DNA of 51,128 nt, from the NCBI GenBank assembly GCA_029247365.1, contig JAQWLJ010000059.1, positions 1-51,128 of the forward strand, in the 5' to 3' direction. A model generated the notes under the pieces. It worked only from the letters and a program-made list of their open reading frames with translations, did no database searches and was not told the DNA's origin. The translations under genes were made by a program, and so were the position numbers. The stretch comes from Acidimicrobiales bacterium (lineage in GTDB: Bacteria > Actinomycetota > Acidimicrobiia > Acidimicrobiales > Aldehydirespiratoraceae). The first letter of the stretch is position 1. Every line of letters starts with the position of its first letter. Of this stretch, positions 49,577 through 51,128 are shown one piece after another.

Positions 49577-49582
49577 TAGGGT
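49577..49582 (+). promoter_or_regulatory. -10 element of a leaderless promoter for the MFS gene
   Basis: TAGGGT lies 6 bases before the ATG at 49589. The same hexamer and spacing occur at the CMD unit (46123). Confidence 0.6.
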
Positions 49583-49588
49583 CGACCG

Positions 49589-50716
49589 ATGCAGGCCCCG
49601 TTCAGACTTCTCCAGACGCTTCGGGGGACAGTGGAACTCGGTCTGCTGCTCGCCACTGGCGTGGCGACTGCGACATTCGTGGCAACCCCGCTGATTCTCC
49701 CGGCGGTCGCAGCGCGCTTCGACATTGGCACGGGTTCGGCTGGCCTGTTTTCAGCAGCACAACTCGGGCTCTTCGTTGTCGGGTCCTGGGGAGCACCCCG
49801 ATTGTTCGAGCCGAGCCGGCGTCTGTTCGTGGGTTCATTGCTGGCGCTGGCCTCGGCGAGTTGCACCAGCATCCTGGCCCCGGAGTTCTCGGTGTTGGTC
49901 GCCTCGCGAGCGCTTGCGGGCCTATCGCTCGGGGTACTCACCTGGCTCGCGTATTCGCAGGTGTTCGGAGACACCGAGCGGACCGGTGACGTTGCCGTTA
50001 TCGGCCCGCTGACGGGCGTGCTGGCCGCACCGCTCATCGGTGTTGCGTTGCAGGCCGGCGATGATCGCACCGTGTTTGCGATTCTCGCCGTTCTCGCGCT
50101 CGTGCCGCTTTCGTCGATCCCGCAGTTCTCCGTTGCCGATGTCCGCTCGACGGGTCGCAACAAGCCGGTGCCGCAGGCGCTCGTACTGATTGTTGCCCTT
50201 GCGCTGATGACGTTCGGTGGGGCGGGGGTCTTCGTGTTCCTTGGTGCCGCGGCGGTTGAGCAGTACGGGATGGACCCCTTCGTCGTATCGCTGGTCTTCT
50301 CTGCCAATGCCGCAGCCGGAATTCCGGCGGCTCGTTGGCGAGGGGCTCGCCGGTTCTCCGGTGCCTGGTTCTTTCTTCCTGCGGTGTTCGCAGTCGTACT
50401 CGGATTTGCCGACCAGCAGCCCGTGTACTGGCTCCTCGTTACGATCTGGGGCTTCTGTTTTTGGATGGCGATACCCGGCGTCTACAACCTTCTGGCCGAG
50501 CGATCGCGCTATCCGGCCGAACGTGCCGGTGACGCCCAGGCGGCGATGGCTGCGGGACGGGCCTTCGGGCCACTGGCTGGCGGTGTGGTCGTTGGGGTCG
50601 GGGGCTTCGGGGCCCTCGGCGTTGCCGGGGCCGCAGTGATGCTCGTTGCCGCAGCGGCGATGCTGACTGTTGAACGCTCCAATACCGGGGTACTCGATCA
50701 GGGGGAGCCGACGTGA
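49589..50716 (+). CDS. MFS transporter
   Basis: A 375-residue membrane protein with about 11 or 12 hydrophobic segments. Its plan (ATFVATPLILPAVAARFDIG, SAAQLGLFVVGSWGAPRLFE, RALAGLSLGVLTW) is that of the major facilitator superfamily. The usual DRxGRR loop is replaced by APRLFEPSRR. The transported compound is unknown. Its stop overlaps the methyltransferase start as GTGA, so export or uptake of a methylated compound is possible. The start is fixed by the -10 hexamer 6 bases upstream. Confidence 0.88.
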   Translation: MQAPFRLLQTLRGTVELGLLLATGVATATFVATPLILPAVAARFDIGTGSAGLFSAAQLGLFVVGSWGAPRLFEPSRRLFVGSLLALASASCTSILAPEFSVLVASRALAGLSLGVLTWLAYSQVFGDTERTGDVAVIGPLTGVLAAPLIGVALQAGDDRTVFAILAVLALVPLSSIPQFSVADVRSTGRNKPVPQALVLIVALALMTFGGAGVFVFLGAAAVEQYGMDPFVVSLVFSANAAAGIPAARWRGARRFSGAWFFLPAVFAVVLGFADQQPVYWLLVTIWGFCFWMAIPGVYNLLAERSRYPAERAGDAQAAMAAGRAFGPLAGGVVVGVGGFGALGVAGAAVMLVAAAAMLTVERSNTGVLDQGEPT

Positions 50717-51128
50717 GCAGCGCGGCCAGTCACGACCACTACGACGCCATATCGATCGCGTTCCTCGCCCACCTCTGGGGCGAGGGATTCATGTCGCCGG
50801 GCGGCCCCGACGAGGTCAGCCGCGTCGTTGGCGATTTCGACCTCGCGGGGAAGCGGGTGCTCGACATCGGATGCGGGGCCGGTGGGCCGACCATCACCCT
50901 CGCAGCTCGCCACGACGCTGGTTTGGTGATCGGGATCGACGTGGAGGAACCCGGCCGTGCGGCGGCTCAGGCGCTTGTGGATCGGCACGGCCTCGGTGAT
51001 CGAGTCGAAATCCGGCTCGTCGAGCCCGGGCCGTTTCCGTTCGCCAACGCCACGTTCGACATCGTGTTCTCGAAGGACTCGATCATCCATATCACCGACA
51101 AGGACGCCCTCGCCGCAGAGGCCTTCCG
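50713..51128 (+). CDS. SAM-dependent methyltransferase, 3' end outside the window
   Basis: The first 138 residues of a class I methyltransferase. The SAM loop is RVLDIGCGAGGPTITLA, the acidic contact is in IGIDVEEPG, and the segment FDIVFSKDSIIHITDKDALAAEAF is of the phosphoethanolamine/sarcosine-dimethylglycine N-methyltransferase type. The opening HDHYDAISIAFLAHLWGEGFMSPGG also occurs in such enzymes. N-methylation of a small amine is inferred. Its GTG start overlaps the MFS stop. The gene is cut by the window edge. Confidence 0.85.
   Translation, partial: MSSAASHDHYDAISIAFLAHLWGEGFMSPGGPDEVSRVVGDFDLAGKRVLDIGCGAGGPTITLAARHDAGLVIGIDVEEPGRAAAQALVDRHGLGDRVEIRLVEPGPFPFANATFDIVFSKDSIIHITDKDALAAEAF

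Noticed and set aside
1-51128. Insertion sequences, prophage, CRISPR-Cas or restriction systems
   Set aside because: No transposase, integrase, terminal repeat, cas or restriction gene was recognised anywhere in the window.

Overview
The window is GC-rich (visually about two-thirds G+C), with dense genes, many GTG starts and frequent 4-base ATGA/GTGA stop-start overlaps. A secreted protein carries a long threonine linker, and the gene set (short-type ValS, GAPDH with a long N-terminal extension, many acyl-CoA, SDR and aldo/keto reductase enzymes) suggests an actinobacterium, most likely a marine or freshwater Acidimicrobiia relative. This placement is inference; no rRNA marker is present.

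Layout. 0-5.7 kb: a lipoprotein start, typA, a cytochrome P450 behind an FKBP isomerase, a small charged protein, and an aldo/keto reductase coupled to engB. 5.7-13 kb: two SDRs, a secreted GH3-like hydrolase, an SRPBCC protein, a UvrD-type helicase and GAPDH. 13-17 kb: a tight operon of quinone oxidoreductase, AhpD-like protein, SnoaL-like protein and acyl-CoA synthetase. 17-24 kb: aroK, FAH-family hydrolase, aminotransferase, arylamine N-acetyltransferase, and an ilvD-tetR-MFS operon. 24-32 kb: a sugar/inositol region (ROK kinase, iolC, iolB, 2-hydroxyacid dehydrogenase, Gfo/Idh) flanked by damaged genes: a xylA-xylB deletion fusion, a headless Gfo/Idh and an iolD lacking its C-terminal half. 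32-38 kb: a MarR regulator with a large palindromic operator, two 2-oxoglutarate/Fe oxygenases, a beta-propeller-like protein, a threonine aldolase and a methyltransferase. 38-51 kb: valS, a TauE permease, acyl-CoA dehydrogenase, aldo/keto reductase, FAD oxidase, rhodanese, a CMD-family protein, an ADP-ribosylglycohydrolase, a CoA transferase, an MFS transporter and a partial methyltransferase.

The main discovery is two genes that look broken by a TGA stop but are almost certainly selenoproteins. In the AhpD-like protein (15087-16046, minus) TGA sits at the second position of the CxxC redox motif (CFF-TGA-LLSH), and the frame continues for 115 codons. In the sulfurtransferase (45196-46038, minus) TGA replaces the catalytic cysteine (AY-TGA-GGGIAAS), and the frame continues for 41 codons to a stop that overlaps the next gene. 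Each TGA is followed by a hairpin of bacterial SECIS type; the rhodanese one has a GGUC loop as in E. coli fdhF. The host therefore probably decodes UGA as selenocysteine, although no sel genes lie in the window.

A second theme is transcription without leaders. At least a dozen transcription-unit heads have a TANNNT hexamer 6 or 7 bases before the start codon, so the mRNA would begin at or next to the start codon. In three places such a promoter instead precedes a tiny ORF of 18-38 codons whose stop touches the start of the next gene.
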